Part shown: one piece after another, positions 1-8,146 of the stretch
Numbering within the stretch: position 1 is the first letter of the stretch
Layout: each line of letters starts with the position of its first letter
From: an uncultured Aquimarina sp.
GTDB taxonomy: Bacteria > Bacteroidota > Bacteroidia > Flavobacteriales > Flavobacteriaceae
Length of the DNA: 64,000 nucleotides
Assembly (NCBI GenBank): GCA_947498935.1
Contig: CANMMM010000003.1
Span: forward strand, 1-64,000
Direction: 5' to 3'
Translations under genes and position numbers: made by a program
Notes under the pieces: generated by a model
Database searches by the model: none
Told to the model about the DNA's origin: nothing
Seen by the model: only the letters and a program-made list of their open reading frames with translations

Positions 1-169
1 GCATGTTGTCTGTATGAAAATTTGACAACTTTAAAACGAGCTGTAAATTTTGAAAAGAAGCAAGAGAACTCTGTTTGAATAGAATTCAGAAATGCTAAAG
101 TTTCTGAATCATTTTTTTTGGTGGATGCTATCTATTCTAGCCCACTTTTAGTTAATTTGTAATACTTTG

Positions 170-697
170 TTATATGGGCAAAATAAGGTGTTTACTATCA
201 TTCATCAAAATATTTTGCCCTCTTTTTCTAAGATGACAAAGTAGGATTAAGGCGCTTATTTTTTCATTTAAGTTATTGATATACCTAGTAGCTTTATGGA
301 TTACTTGAAGAAAAAATAAACTTATTATAATCATTGAAAAATAATATACAAATGGCGGGAAGTCTTCTGGAATTGATGGAGCTAAAGCCCATGTTAAAAA
401 GAAAAGTCCTACAAAATAAAATAAGAACGATACTCGTAGTAATATTTTTGATAAATGTTTATCCATTATTGACCTAGAGGTTATATCTAAAATGAATCCA
501 GCATTAATTGCTAGAATAGGAAAACCTACTGCAAATAAAAATGAGGACATTTTAGAAAATCCAAAAATACCCTCAATATTTGTTTTATTAAAAACTACGT
601 GCGAAAATGGAGCTAAAAAACCTATCAGACCAAAAAAACCAATAATAAAAACAAGAATGTTTTGTCTATTTACCCCCTTTTTCTCCCGGTGTAACAA
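170..697 (-). CDS. Polytopic membrane protein, unknown function
   Basis: I do not recognise the family. The product has about four hydrophobic segments (a first one rich in Ile/Phe/Gly near the N-terminus, then one around SSFLFAVGFP, one around FLFYFVGLFF and one around YYFSMIIISLFF) and a short basic tail, so it is an inner-membrane protein. The start is uncertain. The frame has no early ATG: a GTG at 760 would overlap most of the small lipoprotein gene in another frame, whereas a TTG at 697 lies just before that gene's stop and suggests translational coupling. I chose the TTG. The overlap with the upstream lipoprotein gene implies one transcript and perhaps a shared role at the envelope. 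Confidence 0.5.
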   Translation of the reverse strand: MLHREKKGVNRQNILVFIIGFFGLIGFLAPFSHVVFNKTNIEGIFGFSKMSSFLFAVGFPILAINAGFILDITSRSIMDKHLSKILLRVSFLFYFVGLFFLTWALAPSIPEDFPPFVYYFSMIIISLFFLQVIHKATRYINNLNEKISALILLCHLRKRGQNILMNDSKHLILPI

Positions 698-818
698 CGT
701 CGTCTTTATCGAGAAGTTGTGTTTCCATGTTGATTTCTTCTGATTCGTTTTCAAGTTCACAATTTGTTAAAGTTGTTGCTAGTAAAATTAACATAAAAAT
801 TAAGGATAAATTTTTCAT
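666..818 (-). CDS. Small 50-residue lipoprotein
   Basis: A 50-codon gene starting MKNLSLIFMLILLA, with a hydrophobic leader and a lipobox-like LTNC (Cys20). It is followed by an acidic segment and a DKDDVVTPGEKGGK tail. Leader plus Cys makes it a probable lipoprotein with only about 30 mature residues. Small acidic lipoproteins of this kind are common in flavobacteria and have no assigned function. Its stop overlaps the start region of the downstream membrane protein, so the two are probably co-transcribed and may act together. The function is unknown. Confidence 0.55.
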   Translation of the reverse strand: MKNLSLIFMLILLATTLTNCELENESEEINMETQLLDKDDVVTPGEKGGK

Positions 819-1358
819 TTTTTCGTTGTATTTGTCTGGTTATTAATAACACAAAAATAAATACACTTTGTTTAAAACGGGAAAATATCGTACTTAATTT
901 TTATTCAGTATATTTTGTATGTAACAAAATATTTGTTGGTAAAATTATAACAAAAAAATGAATAAAATTTACGTTATAACCGTAATGTTACAACGTTAAC
1001 AAGTGTATTTTTTCCCTAATAAGTCAGTCCTAATATTTTTCAGTATCGTTTTAAAGTGGTTTCAGGTTACTTTACCCTTTGTAGATAAAGAAATTTGTTA
1101 AAGAAGTTATCCTTTTGACTTCAAATAGATTTTTGTGTTTTTATAAATTTTTAGTAGCCCCACAAAAATGCGATTTGGGCAAAATAGCATATGTATTTGC
1201 TAAAATAGTATCACAATAAAGAGCTTTGGTTACAATGTTTTGTTATTTGCTAATGATTAGATGGTATAGCTATAGTAATGTAAGACTATTTGTATACATA
1301 GAGGGGTGTATATATACTTTTATATGCTTAATTAAAAGTATTATGCCCTGTTCTATTT
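819..1358. other. AT-rich intergenic region without a gene
   Basis: Very AT-rich spacer upstream of the small lipoprotein gene. I see no convincing coding frame; a short plus-strand frame near 1226-1444 runs into repeat R1 and is rejected. It probably holds the promoter of the lipoprotein gene, but I could not pick out a clear one. Confidence 0.4.
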
Positions 1359-1449
1359 GCGTTAGGGATAGTAGAGGAAATCCCACAGCCCCGACCTTTA
1401 GGAGGGGCGAGGAATTGGAACGGATAGCCCGACCCCTGTGGTAACGCCC
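1359..1449 (-). repeat. R-family element R1 (type B)
   Basis: About 90 bp. On the minus strand it begins GGGCGTTACC, continues GGGTCGGGCTATCCG and ends CTATCCCTAACGC. Terminal GCGTTA and TAACGC can pair, followed by AGGG with CCCT. The internal arm is of the GCCCC/GGGGC kind, followed by a GTGGGATTTCC segment. The GGGCGTT end faces the stop of the CHAT gene, the same polarity as the other 3'-UTR copies. Confidence 0.85.
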
Positions 1450-1503
1450 AAAAAAAGATAACAGGAATATGATATGTATAGGGTATTGCTATTTTTTGTG
1501 AAT

Positions 1504-1578
1504 GAAGTGGTTTAAACTTTTTATAATTGGTTATAAAAACAATCTTTCGCTGAAATCAAAAAAGTGTAAACCGCTTTA
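1504..1578. repeat. G-family inverted repeat (short form)
   Basis: Begins GAAGTGGTTTAAACTTTTT and ends AAAAAAGTGTAAACCGCTT, so the ends are an imperfect inverted repeat around a short middle. It overlaps the 3' end of the CHAT gene and supplies its last codons and TGA stop. Confidence 0.75.
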
Positions 1579-4282
1579 TAGCCAAAACTACCAGCATCAC
1601 AACCAATACACCTATACCGATCCCCCATTTTAATAGGCTCTGCTTTTTAAACACCATGGCGTCTGTGTTACCAATTAATATAAGAGCTCCCCAATAATAC
1701 GGAGCTGCTTCTACCCCATGATGGCGTTGTATATACCTGCGTTTGGCTGCTTGTAAAGCTGATATTTTGGTCTCACCCTTTTGTAGCCTTTGATAAAATT
1801 CGGTGATAATTTCATTCGTAGACTTTTCATTTACGCTCCATAGTGTAGAGACCACACTTCGCGTACCTGAGCTAAAAAAACCGCGAGCCAGACTCATTAC
1901 GCCTTCTCCCGTTTTTAGCGCTCCCTTGGATGTATTACACGCACTTAGTACCACTAATTCTGCTTGATTGCGTGTATGGTATAACTCTTCTAGGTATATC
2001 CGATCATCATGTAGAGCAATCCATGGGCTTGTCTTGTCTCCTATTCCTGCATGTGTAGAGAGATGAATCACCTTATATTGAGTAGCTGTGGTCATCAAAT
2101 GATGTTTTGATGCCTGTTCTTTTTGATACACATCTCCTGTAAATAAAGAAGCGATCTCTGTAGTTTCTGTAAGGCTTCTAGATAAGTTAACAAGTGTAGT
2201 ATCCTTAAAACTTACTGGCGCAAATCCTATAAAATCATCTGTTGGAGTACGTATAACTTTTTCATTTAATGCCAAGAATGAAGAAGAATACGCATAACTG
2301 ATATCACAATGCTGTAATAGGTACTTGGCATCTAAAGACGCTGATGTGGTGAGTACCTCAAAAGGTAGTTGCTGTAGACTGCCATCTGGTATGATACGTA
2401 GGTTCTTGTCGTGTAAACTCGCAATAGCTTTTTCGGGTAGTATCGTAGTCAGTATCGTATGTGCTGTTTTTTTATACGCTGCCAATTCTGATGTGGTATA
2501 CAAAGGGCTGACAAGCTGTTGTTGCAATTGCGCTATATTTTTCTGCAACTCTGGGACATGATGGATTTTAAAAAGCTGTGGTCCTTCTGCTGTGACCAAC
2601 AAACCATACCCTTCTGCAGCATTCAGCATATAATAGATCGTCACTTCTTCTGTTGCTGTAACATCGCTGAGCATTGTATCAAAAGAAACGAGTGGTAATT
2701 GTTGTGTAGACGTATAATACACAGGATAACGTATCACTAATGAATCAATAAACTGTTTGTATATTCTTTTTCGCTCATATACCACCGATTTCAACGAATC
2801 TATTGTTTGGTTACTTTTCGCTGTTTCACGGTGTAATTGAGTTTCTGAAAGATGGATGTTTCGTTTGAGTTCAAACGCTCTATCGGATAATGAAGTGGGG
2901 ATTCCTGCGTTTACCGTTGCCTGTTGTTGGACTAGGTCTTCTAACAGTAGTATGGCTTTATTTTTTTCTATAAAGTAATACGCCTCTTCGGGTTTTCCTA
3001 ATTGATAGCAGGCTTGCACTGCCTTCATATACAACGCGGCACTCTGTGCTCTCCAAAAAAGCTTGGACTGGAATTCTGTACTTTCTAAACGAATTTCATC
3101 GACCAACCGATCTGCTACCCTAAACGTCTCTAGTGCCCATTCTAAATATTTTTCTTGTGGATCGTGGGCATAATAGGCCAACCATGCATGGGCTTTATCT
3201 GTTAGATACCCTAATACATCCAACTTATAGGGCGACATTATAAATGTTTCGATCGTAGGCAGTGTCGTGTCATCTAGTGTGTCTGTTTTCTGTAGTGTAT
3301 ATACGATTGCTTTGTGATAGGCTACCATAGCTTCTGGGTATGCTTCTTTAGACACATAATAATCCCCCAAATTATTATACACCATTGCCTGTATAGCTAC
3401 CTCATTTGCTGCATATGCCATCGCCTGTTGGTAATACTCAAATGCCTTTTGATACGCTCCTGACTTTCTGTAGGAGATACCTATATTATTATAATTCATG
3501 GCGATGTATGCAGAATCCTGCATCCGCATACTGATCGCTAATGCACGTTGGTGATGTAGAATCGCCTGATCAAATGCATGGGTAGCATCGTATAAATTCC
3601 CAAACATCTGACGCACAATCAATCGATTTTGATCATTCGCATTCACTACAGTGATCAGTGAATCTGCCTGTTGTAGATGATAGGCTATTTGATGGTGATT
3701 CTTCCAGCTTTTGGTAGAAAATAACTTTGAAAAATCAATGTGATTTTTTAGTAGTAGTTTCCTTTTGTTTTGCTGTTTACAATACCGTTCTACAATTTCA
3801 AAATGAATTCCCGCTTGGTCAAAATCTCCTATTTTGGTGTACATCACCCCCATTCGGTTATGTGTTTTGGCCTTTAAATTCGGATCTTGACTCAATGCTA
3901 GTAGTTGAGTATATAGTCGTATGGATTTTGGATAATTACCCTTTAGATTATAATAATATGCTTTTGCATACAAAGATTGCGCAGCGCCTCGATGATCATT
4001 GTGTGCTAAACGGATGGCTATCGCTTGATCTATGAGTGTGATCGCAGGATCAATAGCGGTACGATATGCTTTTTTAGAATACTCATGGTAGCAGTATGCT
4101 AATGCTAATGGGTCAGGATGTTGCTGATGCGTAGCAAAAAAATGACGCATGTGTACCTCACGATCCTTCGGTGCTAATGCCATCATGCGATTGCATTCAG
4201 CTGTTACATCTATACACTGCTGCGCATATAAGATATTCGCAAACAGCATCATAAAACAACAAGCACGATTCAGCAATTCCAT
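1556..4282 (-). CDS. Envelope TPR-CHAT caspase-like protease
   Basis: A 908-residue protein with a signal-peptide-like N-terminus ending LYAQQ, tandem TPR-like helices over about residues 50-330, a helical or coiled region at about 430-520, a C-terminal CHAT domain at about 590-870, and a final transmembrane segment at about 885-904. CHAT domains are caspase-fold cysteine proteases. The expected dyad is visible: His744 in HLSTHAG and Cys782 in LSACNTS. With a leader and one C-terminal anchor, the protease domain should face the periplasm. It lies 60 bp downstream of an S8 protease gene on the same strand and divergent from an ECF sigma/anti-sigma pair, which suggests proteolysis coupled to sigma signalling. 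The substrate is unknown. The last codons lie in a G-family repeat, so the extreme C-terminus may have been remodelled. Confidence 0.88.
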   Translation of the reverse strand: MELLNRACCFMMLFANILYAQQCIDVTAECNRMMALAPKDREVHMRHFFATHQQHPDPLALAYCYHEYSKKAYRTAIDPAITLIDQAIAIRLAHNDHRGAAQSLYAKAYYYNLKGNYPKSIRLYTQLLALSQDPNLKAKTHNRMGVMYTKIGDFDQAGIHFEIVERYCKQQNKRKLLLKNHIDFSKLFSTKSWKNHHQIAYHLQQADSLITVVNANDQNRLIVRQMFGNLYDATHAFDQAILHHQRALAISMRMQDSAYIAMNYNNIGISYRKSGAYQKAFEYYQQAMAYAANEVAIQAMVYNNLGDYYVSKEAYPEAMVAYHKAIVYTLQKTDTLDDTTLPTIETFIMSPYKLDVLGYLTDKAHAWLAYYAHDPQEKYLEWALETFRVADRLVDEIRLESTEFQSKLFWRAQSAALYMKAVQACYQLGKPEEAYYFIEKNKAILLLEDLVQQQATVNAGIPTSLSDRAFELKRNIHLSETQLHRETAKSNQTIDSLKSVVYERKRIYKQFIDSLVIRYPVYYTSTQQLPLVSFDTMLSDVTATEEVTIYYMLNAAEGYGLLVTAEGPQLFKIHHVPELQKNIAQLQQQLVSPLYTTSELAAYKKTAHTILTTILPEKAIASLHDKNLRIIPDGSLQQLPFEVLTTSASLDAKYLLQHCDISYAYSSSFLALNEKVIRTPTDDFIGFAPVSFKDTTLVNLSRSLTETTEIASLFTGDVYQKEQASKHHLMTTATQYKVIHLSTHAGIGDKTSPWIALHDDRIYLEELYHTRNQAELVVLSACNTSKGALKTGEGVMSLARGFFSSGTRSVVSTLWSVNEKSTNEIITEFYQRLQKGETKISALQAAKRRYIQRHHGVEAAPYYWGALILIGNTDAMVFKKQSLLKWGIGIGVLVVMLVVLAIKRFTLF

Positions 4283-4342
4283 AAAAAAGTCGCAATTAGA
4301 TTTCTAATGTACGACTTTATGTATTTATTACATCCATCAGAT

Positions 4343-5614
4343 TTAATCCACAATATAAGCGGCATGCTTAATTTTATACAGACTATTGAGTGTAGTAGCC
4401 GCTGCTTTCATATGAGCTTCGATGTCTTTTATATCTACACCTAATGCATAAAACTTAGCTGCATTAGCGGTACTATAAGCGGTGGCAAAAGAAGTACCAG
4501 ACACTTTCTGAGCCCCATTGCCAACATCAAACACAATCCCTTCTCCTGTTGCAGCAAAATCTACACTCTGTTTTCCGTAATTAGAAAACGATGCCAACTG
4601 GGTCATTCTCGAATTCATCGCCGCAATACTTATGATATTCGTATGGGGATATGATGAGGGAAAATGGGGTATCTGATCGTTATTATTGCCTTCATTACCC
4701 GCAGAGGTCACCAATAGTATGTTTCCTTTTTTCTCTGTTTCTTCTATAAAATCTTGGAGCATGGCATAAGGCTTACCACACCACCCAAAACTCATATTCA
4801 CAATAGCAATACCTGGCTTTTTTACGGCAAAACGATAGCCGCATAGTAAATCAAAATAAGTTCCTTCCCCCTTTTTATCAAATATCTTTACAGGCAATAT
4901 ATAATGCTGCACTCCCAGATGCTGAAGTGTTTTAGTAATCAACTGCGTAACGATGGTACCATGACCATTAGCATCATCGGCAATAGCATCTTGATTCACA
5001 AAATCCCACCCAGAAATTTCTACATGTTGCCCTACTGTACAAGAAGTAGCATTACTGATGCTGTTATACAAAAAAGGAGCTCCCTGAAATCCTACATGGT
5101 CAAATTGTAAGCCCGTATCTAACACAGCGATCCCTACTCCTTGATTGTTTGAAATGGTATTCGTAGACAGTGGTACCCCAGTACCCTGAGCATAATAAGA
5201 TGCTGTTCCTGTGGTCGAGAGTTTAAAATTATGATCTACACCTTCTAAATCTGGATCTGTTTCTGCGACCGCCTTTTTTTCTTCTATATCGATAGGATGC
5301 TGATCTTGACCTGTATCAAAACTCCATAATTCTAATGTTTTATCTGCACAGGGACATCTCTTTACCTTGGCTACCTTGTATTTGGCTCGGATGGTACGTT
5401 TTTGTCGATTGCTAGTACCTCTTGGGTACTTTACTACTAATTGATCTGGGATCAGTTCGGTAGCACAAGCACTAGCTTTGGCTACAGGTTTCATAAGCGT
5501 ATGGGTACTACTTTCTGCTAATACATCTTCACTTTCTTCTGGCGAGCAACTGGTGTATAGCATAAAAAAGCTCCAACACCCCATACATAGACTGAGTATA
5601 CGATTTGTTTTCAT
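4343..5614 (-). CDS. S8 subtilisin-like serine protease, lipoprotein
   Basis: 423 residues. The leader ends in a lipobox (YTSC, Cys23), so it is a predicted lipoprotein. Subtilase motifs are in canonical order: Asp166 in AVLDTG, His218 in NGHGT, oxyanion Asn307 in SAGNEG and Ser375 in SGTSFA, so it should be active. Residues about 50-135 look like an inhibitor-type prodomain with an unusual CPCA segment. It precedes the CHAT gene by 60 bp and is probably its operon partner. A GGGTAAC box lies about 130 bp upstream on the coding strand. In this context it could process the CHAT protein or the periplasmic domain of the anti-sigma-like protein; that is inference. Confidence 0.9.
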   Translation of the reverse strand: MKTNRILSLCMGCWSFFMLYTSCSPEESEDVLAESSTHTLMKPVAKASACATELIPDQLVVKYPRGTSNRQKRTIRAKYKVAKVKRCPCADKTLELWSFDTGQDQHPIDIEEKKAVAETDPDLEGVDHNFKLSTTGTASYYAQGTGVPLSTNTISNNQGVGIAVLDTGLQFDHVGFQGAPFLYNSISNATSCTVGQHVEISGWDFVNQDAIADDANGHGTIVTQLITKTLQHLGVQHYILPVKIFDKKGEGTYFDLLCGYRFAVKKPGIAIVNMSFGWCGKPYAMLQDFIEETEKKGNILLVTSAGNEGNNNDQIPHFPSSYPHTNIISIAAMNSRMTQLASFSNYGKQSVDFAATGEGIVFDVGNGAQKVSGTSFATAYSTANAAKFYALGVDIKDIEAHMKAAATTLNSLYKIKHAAYIVD

Positions 5615-5715
5615 GTGTCTTTTGTTTTTTCTAGAAGTACATATAACTCGCTATACCTGCTTTTTGCCAACAGTAGTATCGCCTGTTTTATCACTCCTTT
5701 AAGTTAGTTATTTAT

Positions 5716-5747
5716 ACCCTCGTTCCGCTTTTCCCTAAATGTTACCC
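5716..5747 (-). promoter_or_regulatory. Candidate ECF-type promoter for S8-CHAT genes
   Basis: On the minus strand TTAGGGTAACATTT (GGGTAAC at 5741-5747) is followed after 17 bases by ACGAGGGTATAAA. The GGGTAAC box and the following ATTT match the boxes upstream of 15572 and 19680, but the downstream element differs from their CACTTATA. It may be a -35 element read by the adjacent ECF sigma factor. Confidence 0.4.
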
Positions 5748-5798
5748 TAATTTATTTATTTATTTTCAGAATTGATTAATTTTACTGAAACACACCCT

Positions 5799-6368
5799 AT
5801 GTCTACAGAAAGAGATGATTACCTTTTAAGAAGCCTTCTGGAAGGTGACGAGAAAGGGATTGCTGCTATTTACCGAGAGGTTTTTCCGAAAGTGGTGGAC
5901 TTCATACTCAAAAACAAAGGACAATACGAGGATGCCGAAGATATTTTTCACAAAGTACTGCTGCAATTAGCCACCAGAATCAACCGACAACAATTCCAAC
6001 TGACTACCTCTTTTGATGGATATGTATACACTGCATGCAAAAATTTATGGCGTAGAGCACTAAATAAACGAAAAAGATGGGTAACAGAACCTGTCAAACA
6101 GGAACGTATAGATGATGATGAAGCACTAGCAATGGCAATTTTAGAGCAGGAACGATGGGAATTGTATACCGAATGTTTTGAAAAACTATCGGATAATTGC
6201 AAAGAAATTTTACGCTATTTCTTTGACAATCTATCCTACAAAGCGATTGTAGAAAAAACAACCTACAGTTCTGAAAGTGTGGTACGCCAACGTGTTTTTA
6301 AGTGCAAGGCCAAACTAGCTAGTTTCATACAATCCGATACACGATTTAAAGCCCTAAAAAAACTATGA
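5799..6368 (+). CDS. ECF-type sigma-70 family RNA polymerase sigma factor
   Basis: About 189 residues from the ATG (MSTERDDY). A TTG nine codons upstream is possible but lies before the conserved start of region 2. Region 2 is seen as FILKNKGQYEDAEDIFHKVLL, the acidic helix usual for ECF factors, then a basic linker (RRALNKRKRW), and region 4 near LSDNCKEILRYFFDNLSYKAI with a helix-turn-helix of the EKTTYSSESVVRQRVFKCK type. It directs core polymerase to a dedicated set of promoters. The stop overlaps the next gene by four bases (ATGA), the usual arrangement for a sigma/anti-sigma pair. It is divergent from the S8-CHAT genes, its most obvious candidate targets. Confidence 0.88.
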   Translation: MSTERDDYLLRSLLEGDEKGIAAIYREVFPKVVDFILKNKGQYEDAEDIFHKVLLQLATRINRQQFQLTTSFDGYVYTACKNLWRRALNKRKRWVTEPVKQERIDDDEALAMAILEQERWELYTECFEKLSDNCKEILRYFFDNLSYKAIVEKTTYSSESVVRQRVFKCKAKLASFIQSDTRFKALKKL

Positions 6369-7165
6369 ATTTTGATGAACAAACCTATCTACTGATAGCC
6401 GCATATATAGAGCAGACATTATCCGCTACGGAGCGTATCGCTTTTGAAAAACGTTTAGAAGAAGATACTGCACTAGCTACCGAAGTACAAATTCATCGCG
6501 AGATGCACACGTATTATACAGAGCCAGACACACTACATGACTTACAGGAATATCCCCCTGCTACAATGGCTACCCTAAAAAAGCACTTGGCGAGTGATGA
6601 AACGGCTGCATTATCCCAAAAAATCCGTGCTGGAAAAAGAATCTATGAAAACACCCAAAAAAGAAAAAAACGGATCCGATTAAGCTATTATGCTGCCGCT
6701 GCTGCGATACTGGTGATTTTTCTGATCAGTCAACTCGTATTTCAGCAGAATGCGACTCCCCAAGAATTGTATGCGGAGTATAAGAACTGGGAAGATGTTC
6801 CTTCACTCACTGTAAAAGGAACTCCCGACGCTGAGATGGCACAGGCAGAAGCCTTGTTTCTAGAAAGAAAATATGCGGAAGCTATTACCATTTTTGAAAA
6901 GCAACTACCTACTCAGCATCCGCACCTATTGATCTACATGGGAATCTCTTACCTAGAACTGAATGCCATTGAAAAAGCACGACATAGTTTTGATACCCTA
7001 TTGCAAAGCAACACTCTGGATAGTCATAAAGCGTATTGGTATATCGCGCTATCGTATCTAAAGCAAGGCGATCACACCAAAGCGATCACCTATCTGGAAT
7101 TGGTACGTAGTAATCCGAAAAATTATGGCTATGAACAGGCTGAAGAGCTATTAGAGGCTTTGTAA
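6365..7165 (+). CDS. Membrane anti-sigma-like protein with periplasmic TPRs
   Basis: 266 residues. Residues 1-50 (YIEQTLSATERIAFEKRL) match the helical N-terminus common in Bacteroidetes anti-sigma proteins, without a zinc HxxxCxxC motif. A basic stretch at about 97-105 precedes one transmembrane helix at 107-126, giving a cytoplasmic N-terminus. Residues about 155-265 form TPR-like repeats in the periplasm. The four-base overlap with the sigma gene implies translational coupling and equal dosage. By family logic it should hold the sigma factor at the membrane and sense the envelope through its TPRs. The CHAT and S8 proteases nearby are predicted on the same side of the membrane as the TPR domain. 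The anti-sigma role is inferred, not shown. Confidence 0.75.
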   Translation: MNFDEQTYLLIAAYIEQTLSATERIAFEKRLEEDTALATEVQIHREMHTYYTEPDTLHDLQEYPPATMATLKKHLASDETAALSQKIRAGKRIYENTQKRKKRIRLSYYAAAAAILVIFLISQLVFQQNATPQELYAEYKNWEDVPSLTVKGTPDAEMAQAEALFLERKYAEAITIFEKQLPTQHPHLLIYMGISYLELNAIEKARHSFDTLLQSNTLDSHKAYWYIALSYLKQGDHTKAITYLELVRSNPKNYGYEQAEELLEAL

Positions 7166-7182
7166 ATATGTGATAAGTATCA

Positions 7183-7272
7183 GGGCGTTACCACAAGGGT
7201 CGGGCTATCCGCTATATCTTTTTTGGTTTTTTAAAGGAACCCAAAAAAGGATGCCGCTCCTATCCCTAACGC
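7183..7272 (+). repeat. R-family element R2 (type A)
   Basis: Begins GGGCGTTACC 17 bases after the stop of the anti-sigma-like gene and ends TATCCCTAACGC. The central arm (ATCTTTTTTGG to CCAAAAAAGGAT side) is A/T-rich. It is an almost identical inverted partner of R3, including the same unusual central insert. Confidence 0.9.
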
Positions 7273-7285
7273 AGTAACAGTGTAA

Positions 7286-7504
7286 AAAGGAATAAATGTT
7301 GCTCCAAAAATTCTGGAGCGAGTACAGTTTGTAAAAAATAACGCCACTCAAGTTTTTCAGGAACTTATAAATGCAGGTTTCAATAAAGAAATGGCAAAAT
7401 TTTGGAGAGATTTTTATAAAGCTGCTGTTAGAAATGGTAAAGGAGGTAATGCTGCCCAACCTCGCTTAGAATTAATGGAAGAAATATTAAAACTATATCC
7501 TTAA
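7286..7504 (+). pseudogene. Headless C-terminal fragment, toxin-tail-like
   Basis: An open frame of 72 codons with no usable upstream start: it opens after a stop at 7283-7285, right beside repeat R2. It contains APKILERVQF, then a segment with FWRDFYKAAVRNGKGGN, and ends MEEILKLYP. I cannot name the family. The compact basic/aromatic tail, followed four bases later by a small acidic protein gene, resembles the C-terminal toxin tip plus immunity gene of a polymorphic toxin whose body has been lost. Internal ATGs would give only a fragment. It is called a remnant because its 5' part is missing. Confidence 0.5.
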
Positions 7505-7508
7505 TTAT

Positions 7509-7736
7509 ATGAAATACACTTATTGTAACGATACTTTAGAAGATCAATATGTAGTTATTGAACCACATTTTGATGAATTTGATTTAGCAGCTGGAGAAAA
7601 AGTGGTCATAGTTATTGAAGACGAAAGTATCGATTTTATAGATGTTACAGTAGAGAAAGATAAAAGCGGAACAATTGTCTTATGTCTTAATCATGCTAAT
7701 GATTATGAAAGATTTATTGTTCCTCGTGAATTATAA
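7509..7736 (+). CDS. Small acidic protein, possible immunity protein
   Basis: A 75-residue, strongly acidic protein (MKYTYCNDTLEDQYVVIEPH, with many Asp/Glu and beta-rich VIVIEDESIDFIDVTVE). No leader or membrane segment is seen. It starts four bases after the stop of the headless fragment, a spacing typical of toxin/immunity couples, and its acidity would suit binding a basic toxin tip. The family is not recognised. An orphan immunity gene retained in a scar is plausible, but the role is inference from context. Confidence 0.55.
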   Translation: MKYTYCNDTLEDQYVVIEPHFDEFDLAAGEKVVIVIEDESIDFIDVTVEKDKSGTIVLCLNHANDYERFIVPREL

Positions 7737-7870
7737 TAATATGTGAACGACAGCGATTTAATTCTTACTAATTTAGATAAGGGGGTTTAGTGATAGGTTT
7801 TTTCACGTTTTTATAACTTTTTCAAAATAAAAACTAATGATAGTCACTATTTTACAGACATGTAATTTTC

Positions 7871-7916
7871 CCTCATAATCCGAAGGTCACAGGTTCGAGT
7901 CCTGTTCCCACTACTA
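7871..7916 (+). other. 3' fragment of tRNA-Met(CAU): candidate attachment-site scar
   Basis: Matches the 3' part of a tRNA from the anticodon loop on: CTCATAA (anticodon CAU), variable region AAGGTC, T-stem/loop ACAGG-TTCGAGT-CCTGT, acceptor strand TCCCACT, then A. The 5' half (acceptor, D-arm, anticodon-stem 5' strand) is absent, because the bases before 7871 neither pair nor resemble a D-arm. Such 3' pieces are left where integrases recombine at tRNA genes. An intrinsic terminator follows at the distance expected for a tRNA gene. Confidence 0.75.
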
Positions 7917-7941
7917 CAAAAGCAACTTTAAAACACTCATT

Positions 7942-7971
7942 AAAAGGGATTTATTTTTAAATCCCTTTTTT
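7942..7971 (+). terminator. Intrinsic terminator after tRNA fragment
   Basis: AAAAGGGATTTA pairs with TAAATCCCTTTT, followed by more T. It was probably the original terminator of the tRNA gene, carried along with its 3' end. Confidence 0.8.
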
Positions 7972-8146
7972 ATGTCAAAAAAGGACAAGCACACCAGCGC
8001 TCCTTACGTATCCATCCGTCTCACCCATCTTGATTAGCATAGTTTGAGGTGATCGTTTTGTCAAAAAAATATGTCTCAATTATCAAAATCTAAACGGATA
8101 GAACAATTGCTTGGAACATCTAGTTTTTTTGTAAAATGATACTGCT

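Larger units (their letters stand above)
7737..8146. other. Scar region with tRNA fragment
   Basis: Apart from the tRNA fragment and its terminator I see only very short frames, for example ATG at 7972 and ATG at 8071 (22 codons). None is convincing. The content looks like decayed mobile DNA between repeats R2 and R3. Confidence 0.5.

Noticed and set aside
1226-1444. Plus-strand frame of 72 codons upstream of CHAT gene
   Set aside because: Its second half is repeat R1 and its first half is low-complexity; no sign of a conserved protein.
7205-7459. Minus-strand 84-codon frame in the scar region
   Set aside because: It is antisense to the toxin-like fragment and covers part of R2.
7871-7916. 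Complete tRNA gene
   Set aside because: No D-arm or 5' acceptor strand can be found upstream; only the 3' part is present.
8071-8139. 22-codon frame MSQLSKSKRIEQLL
   Set aside because: Too short to support; may be a stub of a lost gene but nothing identifies it.
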